64,000 nt of DNA, from the NCBI GenBank assembly GCA_031553875.1, contig JAVBKU010000007.1, forward strand, positions 1 to 64,000. The letters run 5' to 3'. A program made the translations under genes and the position numbers. This DNA comes from JAVBKU01 sp031553875. GTDB lineage: Bacteria; Bacteroidota; Bacteroidia; Bacteroidales; Rikenellaceae. Shown piece by piece: positions 27,444 to 35,311 of this stretch (its first letter is position 1; each line of letters starts with the position of its first letter). The notes under the pieces are model-generated. The model worked only from the letters and a program-made list of their open reading frames with translations. It had not been told where the DNA came from and did no database searches.

Positions 27444-28214
27444 ATGAAAAAAATCCTAACACTCTCATGTATGGCAGCTGCAGTAGCATTCATGACTTCA
27501 TGCGGTGGCGGCACCTCTAAGAAGAGCGCCGAAGCGGCCCAGGCCGACAGCAACACCGTCGTTCTTTTCGACGGCTCGTCACTCGACGGATGGCGCGGAT
27601 ATAACCGTGCCGACGTTCCCGCGAAGTGGTCTATCGAAGACGGCACCCTCAAGATCAGCGGATCAGGCAAGGGTGAAGCCCAGAGCACCGACGGCGGCGA
27701 CCTTATCTTCGCTCGCAAGTTCGGCAACTTCGAACTCTCGCTGGAATGGAAGGTATCCAAGGGCGGCAACTCAGGTATATTCTACCTCGCCCAGGAGATC
27801 GAAGGCCAGCCCATCTACATTTCGGCTCCCGAGTACCAGATCCTCGACAACGAGAACCACCTCGACGCCAAACTCGGCATCAAGGGTAACCGCATGTCCG
27901 CATCCCTGTATGACATGATCCCCGCCGTTCCCCAGAATTCAAAGCCTTTCGGCGAATGGAACTCGGCCAAGATCGTTGTCTACAAGGGCACCGTGATCCA
28001 CTACCAGAACGACGTCCCCGTGGTTGAATACCACCTCTGGACAGACCAGTGGAAGGAAATGCTCGACAACAGCAAGTTCAGCAAGGAAAAGTGGCCCGTG
28101 GCTTACGACCTCCTGCTCAACTGCGGCGGCCCGGACAGGGAAGGCTACATCGGCCTGCAGGACCATGGCGACGACGTATGGTTCCGCAACATTACTGTCA
28201 AGATCCTCGACTAA
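27444..28214 (+). CDS. DUF1080 (3-keto-disaccharide hydrolase) domain lipoprotein
   Basis: A 256-aa protein with a lipoprotein signal (AAAVAFMTSCGG). The DUF1080 / 3-keto-disaccharide hydrolase fold, a concanavalin-like beta-sandwich, runs from LFDGSSLDGWRGY through GNSGIFYLAQE and EYQILDNENH to FRNITVKILD. Members cleave 3-keto-glycosides. The gene closes the plus-strand operon with the isomerase and Gfo/Idh enzymes. It faces the divergent GMC dehydrogenase operon, which could supply the 3-keto substrate. A strong terminator follows. Confidence 0.92.
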   Translation: MKKILTLSCMAAAVAFMTSCGGGTSKKSAEAAQADSNTVVLFDGSSLDGWRGYNRADVPAKWSIEDGTLKISGSGKGEAQSTDGGDLIFARKFGNFELSLEWKVSKGGNSGIFYLAQEIEGQPIYISAPEYQILDNENHLDAKLGIKGNRMSASLYDMIPAVPQNSKPFGEWNSAKIVVYKGTVIHYQNDVPVVEYHLWTDQWKEMLDNSKFSKEKWPVAYDLLLNCGGPDREGYIGLQDHGDDVWFRNITVKILD

Positions 28215-28235
28215 GAGGTATCTTATATAATGTTC

Positions 28236-28271
28236 AAAAGGCCTGCGCATCTGCGCAGGCCTTTTGTTTTT
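28236..28271 (+). terminator. Rho-independent terminator after DUF1080 gene
   Basis: AAAAGGCCTGCGC/GCGCAGGCCTTTT forms a perfect 13-bp stem with a 4-nt loop and a T-rich tail. Confidence 0.85.
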
Positions 28272-28369
28272 GGCGCCTGTGGTCCCGCCAATTGTGAAAT
28301 ATTCACGAACAGGCGAAAGATGTCCTTCAGTTGCCCTGCGGGCATGAGCCCCTCGGTCTGGTTGCGCTC

Positions 28370-28453
28370 GGCAGAAGGGCGGAATCGGTAGACGCGTCGG
28401 TCTCAAATACCTGCGACCGCAAGGCTGTGCCGGTTCGATCCCGGCTCCGGGTA
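28370..28453 (+). tRNA. tRNA-Leu (CAA), acceptor stem defective, possible pseudo-tRNA
   Basis: The D arm (GCGGAATCGGTAGACGC), anticodon loop CTCAAAT (anticodon CAA), long class II variable arm, T arm (GCCGG-TTCGATC-CCGGC) and 3' end TCCGGGT-A-CA are all in the tRNA-Leu layout. However, the 5' strand GGCAGAA pairs with TCCGGGT at only about four of seven positions. Position 8 is G rather than T, and the anticodon stem has a C/T mismatch. The 5' end therefore looks replaced or decayed, and the gene may not be functional. A strong terminator follows at once. Confidence 0.6.
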
Positions 28454-28457
28454 CAAG

Positions 28458-28495
28458 AGAGGCTGCTTCGAAAAGAAGCAGCCTCTTTCTTTTTA
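28458..28495 (+). terminator. Rho-independent terminator after tRNA-Leu
   Basis: AGAGGCTGCTTC/GAAGCAGCCTCT forms a 12-bp stem with a 5-nt loop and a T-rich tail. It starts 5 nt after the tRNA discriminator base. Confidence 0.85.
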
Positions 28496-28511
28496 TTCTG
28501 GCGTGACGGCT

Positions 28512-29132
28512 CTATTGGCGAACACAGCGGACGGATATCCCGATCGTGCGGGCGCTAAAGATCTGGAAGGCATTATCGACGTTTAATTTCAGGTACCACG
28601 CGCCGGCAGTCAAGTATATCGTACTCGACCAGTAGTACCCGATGTCGCCCACATTGGAGAGCGTGCCGCCGTCGCGGTTGCCCGCAGCGGGAAGAAATAT
28701 AGAGTTGCTGGGATTGGTATTGTCGGTGAACGTATAACCTTTCTTCGTGTTATCCCATGCCTTGTTCACCTTCCCGGCATCGAGCAAAGTCTCTTGCTCA
28801 TTCTTGGTCGGCACGCGCCAACCTGTGGGGCAGGGGTCGTTGTCCGCCGCCCACTCGTCGCCGGTAATGTCGTTGGCGTCCCAGGTGGTGCCGCCGTCAG
28901 AATTGACCAGCGGGTCGGTCGCGCCCCAACCGATTTCTTTGTTCCACTGGTAGAACATCCCGGGGCTCTCGGGCGTGGCGGCGAAAGTGCCGGGGGCGTC
29001 GACGTTGCACTCGGCCCAACGCACGCCGTTGATCAGCACGCCGCCGGGTTCGGGCGTTTCGTCTTTTTCGCAAGAGGTGAAGGCAATGGCCGTTGCGGCC
29101 AGCGCGAGGATTGTGAGGCGGAAATGTGTCAT
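28512..29132 (-). CDS. FISUMP/DUF1566-like lipoprotein
   Basis: A 206-aa protein, counted from the ATG at 29132 (MTHFRLTILALAATAIAFTSC), which gives a clean lipoprotein signal. An upstream 32-codon extension lacks one. The mature part contains CPTGWRVPTKNEQETLL and YYWSSTIY with a terminal GISVRCVR. This is the pattern of the Fibrobacter succinogenes major paralogous domain (C-type-lectin-like) found in many Bacteroidetes surface proteins. Its function is probably binding or surface display, and the ligand is unknown. It has its own promoter. Confidence 0.8.
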   Translation of the reverse strand: MTHFRLTILALAATAIAFTSCEKDETPEPGGVLINGVRWAECNVDAPGTFAATPESPGMFYQWNKEIGWGATDPLVNSDGGTTWDANDITGDEWAADNDPCPTGWRVPTKNEQETLLDAGKVNKAWDNTKKGYTFTDNTNPSNSIFLPAAGNRDGGTLSNVGDIGYYWSSTIYLTAGAWYLKLNVDNAFQIFSARTIGISVRCVRQ

Positions 29133-29181
29133 GGCAGAATATTTTAGGTTTATCAGAACTCGACACTCTTGAAAGAGCGAG

Positions 29182-29214
29182 CAAAGATATGTAAATATTT
29201 TTAAATCACGCCAA
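29182..29214 (-). promoter_or_regulatory. Candidate Bacteroidetes promoter for the FISUMP lipoprotein
   Basis: On the minus strand, TTG (29212-29214), a 22-bp spacer and TATCTTTG (29182-29189) lie 50 bp upstream of the start. Confidence 0.5.
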
Positions 29215-29232
29215 TACCCCCTCCACAAAACA

Positions 29233-29262
29233 ATCAGGGCGCCCCACGCGGGGCGCCCTGAT
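29233..29262 (-). terminator. Terminator hairpin after the FAD oxidoreductase gene
   Basis: A perfect 13-bp stem ATCAGGGCGCCCC/GGGGCGCCCTGAT with a 4-nt loop is followed on the minus strand by a T-rich stretch. It starts 20 bp past the stop at 29283. Confidence 0.75.
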
Positions 29263-29282
29263 CTTTTATATCCGAACCTCTA

Positions 29283-31097
29283 TTATTTAAAAGTATTCTT
29301 GAGTTCGTCGAGGTGCTTAGTGTAAACCTCCCTCGGAGAGCAGTTGTATTTCTTACAGATAGCCGCTGCGGCGCCCACCACTTCACCCATCATACCGGTA
29401 GTCTTCTTCACACGTGTAGAAGCCAGCGCGATGTGCGAAACGCTCGCCTGACGGCCTGCCATAAACAGGTTGTCGATATTCCTCGAGTACAGCCCGCGGT
29501 ACGGGAAGTAGTAAGGAGGATTGGTATCTGAATCATGGAGCCAGCGGCGCGGAGTGCCGAGGTCGTTCCAGTAGTGCTTCATCGTCGAAATGAACTCTTC
29601 GCCGGGGAAGAAGTACCTGTTCTTGGGAGTGGGGAAATGCTGGTCGATAGAGTAGCTGCAATAGATCATAGCGTCGTCGAATTTCGTCCAGGCTCCTTCC
29701 GCATCCTGCTGAACGACCATAACGTCGCCCATCAGACGCCTCGATTCACGCTTAGCGATCAGGTACCCTACCACATTAAGGTCGTAGTTGGCGTATTCTG
29801 CTTTCTTCTTGCTCTGGTTTTTCAGGAATGACCAGTTGCCGTAGATGGCGCGCAGGAGGTAGTCGCGGATAAACTCGGCATCCTCCACCTGATCATAACG
29901 GAAACCTGTTTCCCACCAGTTGCTGCCGCGTGTTACATGTTCGGCGGCATCATCCGGATCCTTAAACTGTGTAAACTGGATAGCCCATGTACACAGGGGG
30001 AAATCTACAGTTTCTTTCTGCTTCTTGCTGCTCCATGTAATAGACGAGCCGAGCGTGATTTCATCGGGCCTGTCCGGAGCGAGCGACTCGTGAGTCACAC
30101 CGCGCATTTCACGGCCTACGTGATAATCAGCGCCGGCCATATAACCTAAGTTGGCGTCACCGGTACAGTCTACGAACAGAGGCGAATAGAATATCTTCTC
30201 TTGGTTGGTAGCTATATCTTTTGCCGTAACAGACTTTATCTTGTTGCCGTCCATTTCCACCTTGAAGGCGTGCATATTCAGGAACATGGTGAGGTTCTTT
30301 TCAGCTGCGATAGCATCCTTCACCTTATCCGGAGTGCGGTAGATCTGACCGAATTCGCTGATAATGTCACCGAGGCGGGGGTACGGTTCGACGTTGGTCT
30401 TACCGCTGGCCACAACCTGAAGTTCGACACTGTTGTTACCTCCCACCACGGGGCGGTTCTGGATCAGGGCCACCTTCATTCCCAACCTCGCAGCCTTGAT
30501 AGCGCTCGAAAGGCCGGCAGTACCGCCACCCACGACAACCATGTCGAAGTTACCTGCGTTCTCTGTCTTGATGCCGAGCTTCTGCTTGCGGAAAGCGTAA
30601 AGCCCTTTGACGTCGTTAGGAAGCGACACGTCCTTTTTATCCGAGAAAACGATAGCGTCGCAGCGGCCGTTGAAACCGGTCAGGTCCTTCAGCGCTACGG
30701 TCGTGTTCTTACCTGTAGAGATGTCTACACTGCCTGCGTATTCCCAACCCCATTTCTTGCCGAGGCCGAGTTCGTTATTCAGTTCTTTGCCGTTGACGGC
30801 TACTTTGAAGCGTCCCGGAGCTTCATCGGTCCAGGGAGAGCACCAGTTGAAAGTACGCACATATACGTGCCATGTGCCTTTCTTGGGAATAGAAACGGAC
30901 GTTCCGGCATCCGCTACGGGCTTACCGATACCGTGGGCTATAAGATACGACGACCCCATCTGATCGGTGAACTGCTGGTCGAGAGACCATCCGCCCTTAT
31001 TGGTAAAACTCTCCGCTTCGACGAGGACCGTGGTCTGTGCACCTGCATAACCGACAACCAGCAGGCTCAGCGCAAGGGTCCAAAATAGTTTTTTCAT
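29283..31097 (-). CDS. Secreted FAD-dependent oxidoreductase with N-terminal beta-sandwich domain
   Basis: A 604-aa protein. The signal peptide (LFWTLALSLLVVGYAGA) is followed by a domain of about 130 residues rich in aromatic and Gly residues (VEAESFTNKGGWS to YVRTFNWCSP), like golvesin or carbohydrate-binding beta-sandwiches. An FAD-dependent oxidoreductase (PF12831-type) comes next, with VVVGGGTAGLSSAIKAARLG and the downstream VVGGNNS and DCTGDANLGYMAG motifs. It probably oxidises an extracellular carbohydrate or related compound. It has its own promoter and terminator, so it is likely monocistronic. The broken gene at 37846 is a related Tat-exported type. Confidence 0.85.
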   Translation of the reverse strand: MKKLFWTLALSLLVVGYAGAQTTVLVEAESFTNKGGWSLDQQFTDQMGSSYLIAHGIGKPVADAGTSVSIPKKGTWHVYVRTFNWCSPWTDEAPGRFKVAVNGKELNNELGLGKKWGWEYAGSVDISTGKNTTVALKDLTGFNGRCDAIVFSDKKDVSLPNDVKGLYAFRKQKLGIKTENAGNFDMVVVGGGTAGLSSAIKAARLGMKVALIQNRPVVGGNNSVELQVVASGKTNVEPYPRLGDIISEFGQIYRTPDKVKDAIAAEKNLTMFLNMHAFKVEMDGNKIKSVTAKDIATNQEKIFYSPLFVDCTGDANLGYMAGADYHVGREMRGVTHESLAPDRPDEITLGSSITWSSKKQKETVDFPLCTWAIQFTQFKDPDDAAEHVTRGSNWWETGFRYDQVEDAEFIRDYLLRAIYGNWSFLKNQSKKKAEYANYDLNVVGYLIAKRESRRLMGDVMVVQQDAEGAWTKFDDAMIYCSYSIDQHFPTPKNRYFFPGEEFISTMKHYWNDLGTPRRWLHDSDTNPPYYFPYRGLYSRNIDNLFMAGRQASVSHIALASTRVKKTTGMMGEVVGAAAAICKKYNCSPREVYTKHLDELKNTFK

Positions 31098-31227
31098 GGT
31101 AGTTTTTTGGTTAGAGAATTATTATTGATAATAGTTTTTCTTTTCACACTGTGCGATCTCGCCGGATATTAGCCATGTCATCACAGTCACAATCAATGCC
31201 TTGTAAAAAAGCACATTTGGAGGATTA

Positions 31228-31258
31228 CAAAATTATTAATAAAAATCCGGAATTACAA
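31228..31258 (-). promoter_or_regulatory. Bacteroidetes promoter for the secreted FAD oxidoreductase
   Basis: On the minus strand, TTG (31256-31258), a 20-bp spacer and a perfect TAATTTTG (31228-31235). This predicts a 5' leader of about 125 nt before the start at 31097. Confidence 0.65.
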
Positions 31259-31323
31259 CCACCTGTGTCATTTTCCCGGGCCCGTAACTCTGAAATGTAA
31301 TTTTTAAGGGTTCAAACAACAAA

Positions 31324-31534
31324 GGCGGACCCGATCCCGCAGGAAGTCCGCCGCCTACGCCACATAAAAGCCACAATTGATAATATAACCCGGCAAAGTC
31401 CGGCCTTTCGTGCCGCCGCCAATCGGGCGGGGCGTAAAGCGCCTTGGCGGGGACAGTGCCTTCCGGTGCACAGATAGCGTCGCCTCTACGGCGGCCCTAA
31501 ATACAAGGCGGCCGGCACAAATATGCCGGCCGCC
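31324..31534. other. Intergenic hairpin region between FAD oxidoreductase and catalase
   Basis: The 494-bp gap (31098-31591) has no gene. It holds the FAD-oxidoreductase promoter and a GGCGGAC/GTCCGCC hairpin (31324-31352). A GC-rich stretch with several short dyads follows (31390-31500), then a strong 11-bp stem GGCGGCCGGCA/TGCCGGCCGCC (31507-31534) located 58 bp past the catalase stop. The last probably terminates catalase transcription on the minus strand. Confidence 0.6.
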
Positions 31535-31591
31535 TGTTGTTAGATTGTAATAGAAGTTACCGGCAGCTACTTCCGTATGCCGGTAGGCTGC

Positions 31592-33073
31592 CTACCCCAT
31601 CCTCTGCCTTTCCACCTCTTTCCTGACCTTGGCAATGTCTATATCCAGGTTGCGGGCGATATCGGTACCGCAACGTTCGTCGGCCTGATAGAATCGGGCT
31701 ATGGCCCTCACGCGGATATCCTCGGGCACACCGTCCATCGCCGCCGCCACGTTTGAGGCGATACGTATCTTCTCCTCCTCCGGTACAAGGCGGTAGAGGT
31801 CGCCGGGCTGGGTGTAATAATCTTTGTCCACCCTGTGGTTGTATACTCCGGCGTCGCCGTCGATACGCAGGTGCGGCTCGGTGTAGCTGTTGTCGTCAAT
31901 AGGGCCACCGAAGCTGTTGGGCTCGTAGTTTACCTCTCCGCCATGGTTGTCATCGAAGCGCATCTGACCATCATGATGATAGTTGTGCACCGGACAGCGC
32001 GAGGCGTTGATAGGCAGCGAATCCGAATTCACACCCAGACGGTAACGCTGCGCGTCTGCATAGGCGAAGAGCCTGCCCTGCAGCATCTTGTCGGGCGAGA
32101 ATCCGATACCCGGCACCACATTGGCGGGATTGAACGCCGACTGCTCCACCTCAGCGAAATAGTTCTCGGGATTACGGTTGAGTTCCATAATACCCACCTC
32201 GATAAGGGGATAGTCCTTCTGGCTCCACACCTTGGTCAGGTCGAACGGATTGAAGCGGTATGTCCTGGCCTCCTCCTCGGTCATTATCTGCACGCACATT
32301 CTCCAGCGCGGAAAATCTTTCGCGGCGATATGTTCGAACAGATCGCGCTGCGAAGCCTCTCTGTCGCATCCCACGACCTCCTCTGCCTCGGCATTGGTAT
32401 AATTAGCGATGCCCTGCATCGACTTGAAATGGAACTTCACCCAATGGCGCTCGCCCTGCTTGTTGATAAAGCTGTAGGTGTGGCTGCCGAATCCGTGCAT
32501 CTGGCGGAGGCTGCGGGGAATACCCCTGTCACTCATCAGGATCATAACCTGGTGGAGCGACTCGGGGCTGAGGCCCCAAAAATCCCACATGGCGGTATTA
32601 CTGCGCAGGTTGGTCTTCGGATCGCGCTTCTGGGTGTGGATGAAGTCGGGAAACTTGAGCGGATCGCGCAGGAAGAACACGGGCGTGTTGTTACCCACTA
32701 AGTCCCAGTTGCCCTCCTCAGTGTAGAATTTCAGGGCAAAACCCCTCACGTCACGCTCCGTGTCGGCCGCACCGCGCTCGCCAGCCACTGTGGAGAAGCG
32801 CAGGAACATATCGGTCTTTTTACCTTTTTTAGAAAATATGGCTGCCTTGGTGTAGCGTGTGATGTCGCCGGTGATGGTTAACGTGCCGTGCGCTCCTGAG
32901 CCCTTGGCGTGCACCACCCTCTCGGGAATGCGCTCGCGGTTGAAGTGGGCCAGTTTTTCCATCATCCACACGTTCTGCATCAGCGCAGGCCCGTGCGGCC
33001 CGGCCGTCTGGATGTTTTGATTATCTCCCACCGGCGCTCCGGCCTGCGTGGTAAGCCTCTTTTTCTCTTTCAT
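31592..33073 (-). CDS. katA: Catalase (haem, monofunctional)
   Basis: A 493-aa clade 3-type catalase, counted from the ATG at 33073 (MKEKKRLTTQAGAP). The frame runs 20 codons further upstream with no homology. Landmarks are the active-site His in RVVHAKGSGAHG, the distal Asn in DLVGNNTPVFF and the proximal haem-ligand Tyr in LFAYADAQRYRLG, all intact. It converts hydrogen peroxide to water and oxygen in the cytoplasm. It appears monocistronic. No OxyR-like site could be recognised with confidence in the 320-bp upstream gap. Confidence 0.96.
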   Translation of the reverse strand: MKEKKRLTTQAGAPVGDNQNIQTAGPHGPALMQNVWMMEKLAHFNRERIPERVVHAKGSGAHGTLTITGDITRYTKAAIFSKKGKKTDMFLRFSTVAGERGAADTERDVRGFALKFYTEEGNWDLVGNNTPVFFLRDPLKFPDFIHTQKRDPKTNLRSNTAMWDFWGLSPESLHQVMILMSDRGIPRSLRQMHGFGSHTYSFINKQGERHWVKFHFKSMQGIANYTNAEAEEVVGCDREASQRDLFEHIAAKDFPRWRMCVQIMTEEEARTYRFNPFDLTKVWSQKDYPLIEVGIMELNRNPENYFAEVEQSAFNPANVVPGIGFSPDKMLQGRLFAYADAQRYRLGVNSDSLPINASRCPVHNYHHDGQMRFDDNHGGEVNYEPNSFGGPIDDNSYTEPHLRIDGDAGVYNHRVDKDYYTQPGDLYRLVPEEEKIRIASNVAAAMDGVPEDIRVRAIARFYQADERCGTDIARNLDIDIAKVRKEVERQRMG

Positions 33074-33393
33074 GGTAGCGGGTTTTAGTATGTTGGACAT
33101 ATTAAGGTCATAGCTTGATAACACCAACAACAAACATGCCGCTATATGTTCGCCGCTGTAAGCGCCTCGCTACATACACAACTTCTACACACGACGCTAC
33201 CATGTCAAACCGCTCCCTACTTTACTTTCACACCCCGCAGGGCGGCAGGAATCCCGATTAGTAAAAATATTTTTTAATATATTTTCATGACTATTGTTTC
33301 TTTTTTAATATTTAATGTATTACCTTACTGGTGTATTTACAGGCTTTCATCGTGTTCCGCCAATATCACCCATCCCCCTAAAACTATTGGCTT
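33074..33393. other. AT-rich divergent intergenic region
   Basis: 320 bp between katA and the first secreted paralogue. The right half (33260-33330) is strongly AT-rich and likely holds the promoter for the plus-strand genes, but no pair of elements fits the consensus well. No gene, repeat or RNA was seen. Confidence 0.4.
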
Positions 33394-34365
33394 ATGAAAA
33401 ATTCGCCTTCACTCGCCTCTCCGTTGCTCGATTTGATTCGCACCAGGAAATTCGTTTTCAGGTCAATCGTCCTCTCATTATTGGCAACATTTTTCATGAG
33501 CGGTAAAGCGCACGCATTGACTCCCGCCGACAGCGCACGGTATGATTCGCTCAAAAAAGAATGCGATTACGAGACATGTCGGGAGTATATAAAGAGCATG
33601 AAGCGTGAATATAGAAAACAGATCACCGTAGACTCCCTCTCTTTTTGGATTCCCATTGTAAAATCATATCCGGAGTATTTCGAAACCTTCGACAATGATA
33701 CGGTGGCTCGTTATGCTAAGATATTCTCTCCCGATTACGGATGTCCTTCGCGCGTACGTGTTAAGGCAGGAATTACGTACAACGCACTCACCCAAAGCCG
33801 TGAAAATATCTCTAATAAGACTCGTCGTATAATAAAGTCGTTGATGTCCGATATTTTTTACAGTGATCTGGTTTTGGAAAGGGATACAACCGAAAATAGA
33901 AACGAATATTTTAACAAACTCATGTCTGAAGAGATGAGGATCAGACAAAAGTCTACCAAGACTGTATTTGTGAGCATAACTAACAATAAACCTGCAACGG
34001 ATAAATTTTCCTCAAAGACAAAATTTTATAAACAGGCCGGGAAACGATTTGTAGTAACCTCCTCTCGGGTACTTCCGGACGGGACACGGCAAGTAGACTA
34101 TGCCTCTCAATCTATTCCAAGTTTGAATAAAGTGAATACCAGATCTGTTAAAGTGTCATACATAGATGATTACTTTATTGCCCTTCAAAAAGCCAACCTC
34201 GCCTCTCTGCACGTTATCCTCGACGACCATATCCGTCGCGGCGTGGCGATAGATGTAAGTTGGATTCCGGAAAGCACCATGACGATTATCTCCAACAAAA
34301 AAATCCGCGACCTCGAGAAACAGATTAACACAATTAAGACACTGGCGACAATAGCTGTAAACTAA
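33394..34365 (+). CDS. Secreted tandem paralogue 1, unknown function
   Basis: A 323-aa protein with a long n-region and hydrophobic core (about 22-37) ending in SGKAHA, a plausible signal peptide. It shares with its two downstream neighbours an ARYDSLKKECDYETCREYI start, a DYGCPSR motif, YNALTQSR, a conserved ALQKANLASLHVILDDHI helix, and a C-terminal KIRDLEKQI. No known enzyme motif was recognised. The encoding DNA is visibly more AT-rich than the flanking operons. It is 12 bp upstream of paralogue 2, so the trio is an operon. Confidence 0.75.
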   Translation: MKNSPSLASPLLDLIRTRKFVFRSIVLSLLATFFMSGKAHALTPADSARYDSLKKECDYETCREYIKSMKREYRKQITVDSLSFWIPIVKSYPEYFETFDNDTVARYAKIFSPDYGCPSRVRVKAGITYNALTQSRENISNKTRRIIKSLMSDIFYSDLVLERDTTENRNEYFNKLMSEEMRIRQKSTKTVFVSITNNKPATDKFSSKTKFYKQAGKRFVVTSSRVLPDGTRQVDYASQSIPSLNKVNTRSVKVSYIDDYFIALQKANLASLHVILDDHIRRGVAIDVSWIPESTMTIISNKKIRDLEKQINTIKTLATIAVN

Positions 34366-34377
34366 TCCCTTTATGCC

Positions 34378-35292
34378 ATGAAAAAGCATTTCACATATCT
34401 GGTATTGTTAACGTTTGCGGTTGTCGGCACCCTTTCCGCCCAGTCAACCGACACCACTAAAACCTTGCTGCTCGACTCCCTCAAACGCGAGTACAGCTAC
34501 GAAGCCATAAGAAGCTATCTGAATTTCATCGATCAAAGGAAAAACTGGGATAATTCCTTTATTTCATGGGAGAACCCCATACCCATAGCTCAGGCATATC
34601 CCGGTTATTTCGAACGGAGACCCGGCAAGAATGTAATACACGGCAATGGCTTTTTTTATTATAAGTATGGAAGTCCAGCCACGGCCCGCCCCAAGAGGAG
34701 TCCTGCATATGAGGCTCTCACTCAAAGCAGGCGTGTTGTAGACTCGATGACCAAGGTGGTTGCTGATATTCTAATGGCCGACCCAGCCTATAGCGATGCC
34801 ATTAATCTACTTGATGATCCCACTGCGGACAAGAAACAAATAAGGGATATTCTCAACAACGAATTTAATAGGATAAGGGCCGCTAACGTAGAGATGGGTT
34901 ATTTAAAACATATCCCTGGAGGCCCTCGCAATTCTCTTAATGTCCGATATTACAAAAGTTCGGGTGAAGCGTTCAGTCCCGATATAACCCGTGATAATAT
35001 TTTCATACTCATAAGTGATTATGCGCGCGCCGAGTTTTTGAGAGATCGTAACGAGAATCTGGCTTTATCTCCTCAGAAGTCTGTCGAAGTTTCATTTATG
35101 GCGCTCTATTATTCGGCGTTGAAATCGGCCAATTACGCCGCCCTACGTATAATCCTCGATGATCATATCAATCAGAAAAAAGATATCAATATAGATTGGT
35201 TCCCGGATGGAACTATGGAAAAAATAAACAATAATAAGCTACGCGACATCCAGAAGCAGATCAAAGCCCTAGACAAACAGAGACCCGGCTAA
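34378..35292 (+). CDS. Secreted tandem paralogue 2, unknown function
   Basis: A 304-aa protein with signal peptide MKKHFTYLVLLTFAVVGTLSA. It shares the LDSLKREYSYE start, the KYGSPATARP motif, YEALTQSR, LKSANYAALRIILDDHI and the C-terminal KLRDIQKQIKALDK. The first 41 nt of the gene region, starting just before the ATG, are identical to those of paralogue 3, while the central parts are strongly diverged. This fits a duplication followed by 5'-end gene conversion or selection on export. Function is unknown. Confidence 0.78.
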   Translation: MKKHFTYLVLLTFAVVGTLSAQSTDTTKTLLLDSLKREYSYEAIRSYLNFIDQRKNWDNSFISWENPIPIAQAYPGYFERRPGKNVIHGNGFFYYKYGSPATARPKRSPAYEALTQSRRVVDSMTKVVADILMADPAYSDAINLLDDPTADKKQIRDILNNEFNRIRAANVEMGYLKHIPGGPRNSLNVRYYKSSGEAFSPDITRDNIFILISDYARAEFLRDRNENLALSPQKSVEVSFMALYYSALKSANYAALRIILDDHINQKKDINIDWFPDGTMEKINNNKLRDIQKQIKALDKQRPG

Positions 35293-35311
35293 ACCCTAAT
35301 ACGCCAATGCC

